Shown here: in pieces, positions 32,074 through 32,660 of the stretch
How positions within the stretch are numbered: position 1 is the first letter of the stretch
How the letters are laid out: each line of letters starts with the position of its first letter
From: Chromobacterium alticapitis
GTDB lineage: Bacteria; Pseudomonadota; Gammaproteobacteria; Burkholderiales; Chromobacteriaceae
DNA: 32,660 nucleotides
Reading direction: 5' to 3'
Assembly (NCBI RefSeq): GCF_002924365.1
Contig: NZ_PQWB01000049.1
Coordinates: 37,200-69,859, forward strand
The notes under the pieces: generated by a model
What the model was told of the DNA's origin: nothing
The model's input: the letters and a program-made list of their open reading frames with translations, nothing else
Databases searched by the model: none
Program-made: the position numbers and the translations under genes

Positions 32074-32537
32074 AGGTAATCTTCTTTGTCGTATTGATAT
32101 TATCGAAGGTGCAGGACCGCGCCCGCCTTGGCCGGATGAAGGCGGAACGGGCACCGCCGCCTGCACAACACAGGCGGCGAGGTCTTCGCGGCAAGCGCCG
32201 CGAAATGGATGCCAGCCACGCGGCCGCCCTCAGAGAAGCATGCGCGCGGCCCCGAAAGAGGATTCCGCCGCTTAGGCGGCGCTACCGCCACGCCGGGGAT
32301 GGCAGCGCCAAGCGGTCCTCAACAGACATCCATGGATAAAATGTAACAATGGTTGCGAATGGTATCTACCACTTAACTGTATACGCCCGCGCACATTACC
32401 CAAACAGCATGTCAAACGCGCAAGCATCATCGCATGCGCCAGTGAAATCGCCAGTTCTTGGGAATACACTACGTAGAAGAACGTAGTGCGCGGCGATAGC
32501 GTTCGAAGCCGCCGCGACAAGCGACGGGGTGACCGCC
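32074..32537. other. 464-base divergent intergenic region with hairpin-rich NSS-gene leader
   Basis: No gene is supported. The left half is GC-rich and holds three perfect dyads: CGCCGCCTG/CAGGCGGCG (32155-32179), TTCGCGGC/GCCGCGAA (32185-32204) and CCGCC/GGCGG (32265-32279). The right half is AT-richer, with a direct repeat AATGGT (32348 and 32358) and an 8-bp dyad CACTACGT/ACGTAGTG (32467-32488) before the PAS-like gene. No known riboswitch was recognised. Confidence 0.55.
32467..32488 (+). promoter_or_regulatory. Inverted repeat upstream of the right-edge sensor gene
   Basis: CACTACGT and ACGTAGTG form a perfect 8-bp dyad with a six-base AGAAGA spacer, 50 bases before ATG 32538. It could be an operator or an mRNA leader hairpin. 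No T-run follows. Confidence 0.4.
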
Positions 32538-32660
32538 ATGACCGCTTTGCAGACGCTGCAACCCTTGATCGACACGGTGCAAGGCTGCCTGGTGCTGTCC
32601 TGCCCGGACGATGGCCGCATCGTGTCCGCCAACCAGCTGGCCAGCATACTGCTGGCCTGC
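32538..32660 (+). CDS. Start of a probable PAS-domain sensor protein (cut by window edge)
   Basis: Forty-one codons from ATG 32538 run off the right edge without a stop. GGGGTGA lies 6 bases upstream as ribosome site. The segment LVLSCPDDGRIVSANQLAS resembles the first strands of a PAS domain (DGRIVxAN). The rest is not visible, so it could belong to a histidine kinase, diguanylate cyclase or chemoreceptor. Confidence 0.6.
   Translation, partial: MTALQTLQPLIDTVQGCLVLSCPDDGRIVSANQLASILLAC

Noticed and set aside
32101-32300. Glycine riboswitch upstream of the Na+ symporter
   Set aside because: A CTTCTCTGAGGGC segment on the minus strand recalls the CTCTCAGG block, but the remaining conserved blocks are missing.

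Overview
The window reads as chromosomal DNA of a high-GC, flagellated, Gram-negative betaproteobacterium. Gene content and protein style (flgA divergent from flgBCDEF, a PHP-YciO-S2P-trpS block, outer-membrane and Tat-exported proteins) suggest Neisseriales, most likely Chromobacterium. That placement is inference from remembered families, not a search. Coding density is high and almost every kilobase has a recognisable gene. Many long open frames on the opposite strand are GC-bias shadows and are not annotated.

Layout. (1) 1-3762: flagellar rod and hook genes flgB-C-D-E-F on the minus strand (flgF cut by the window edge) and divergent flgA. (2) 3892-5220: a soluble chemoreceptor with two PAS domains. 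(3) 5558-8140: a TonB-dependent outer-membrane receptor behind an AT-rich leader with inverted repeats. (4) 12716 down to 8194, minus strand: a compact co-directional run of an S4 RNA-binding protein, a small cysteine-motif protein, the PHP phosphatase RNase AM, YciO, two tandem site-2-protease-like membrane proteins (the first has lost its catalytic residues) and trpS. An intrinsic terminator sits just before trpS. (5) 12.7-14.0 kb: a NadR-type kinase gene flanked by five copies of an unrecognised 77-78 bp repeat. (6) 14034-16140, minus: cytoplasmic L-asparaginase, then two tandem paralogous exported proteins of unknown function. (7) 16611-20504, plus: a complete ABC importer (binding protein, two permeases, ATPase) behind a possible PhoB-type site. 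(8) 20525-22402, minus: a NIT-domain chemoreceptor. (9) 26687 down to 22494, minus: a molybdenum hydroxylase operon (2Fe-2S subunit, Tat-exported molybdopterin subunit, XdhC, MocA-like). (10) 26795-32073, minus: a DUF1302 outer-membrane protein, a DUF1615 lipoprotein with lytic-transglycosylase-like motifs, an orphan solute-binding protein and a Na+-dependent NSS transporter. (11) The start of a PAS-like sensor gene at the right edge.

How they fit together. Flagellar genes and two chemoreceptors form a motility and sensing theme. The trpS run groups translation and RNA-turnover functions. The molybdenum hydroxylase operon carries its own maturation factors. The features that conventional genes do not explain are the five-copy repeat around the nadR-like gene, the tandem pseudoprotease, and the terminator in the trpS leader.
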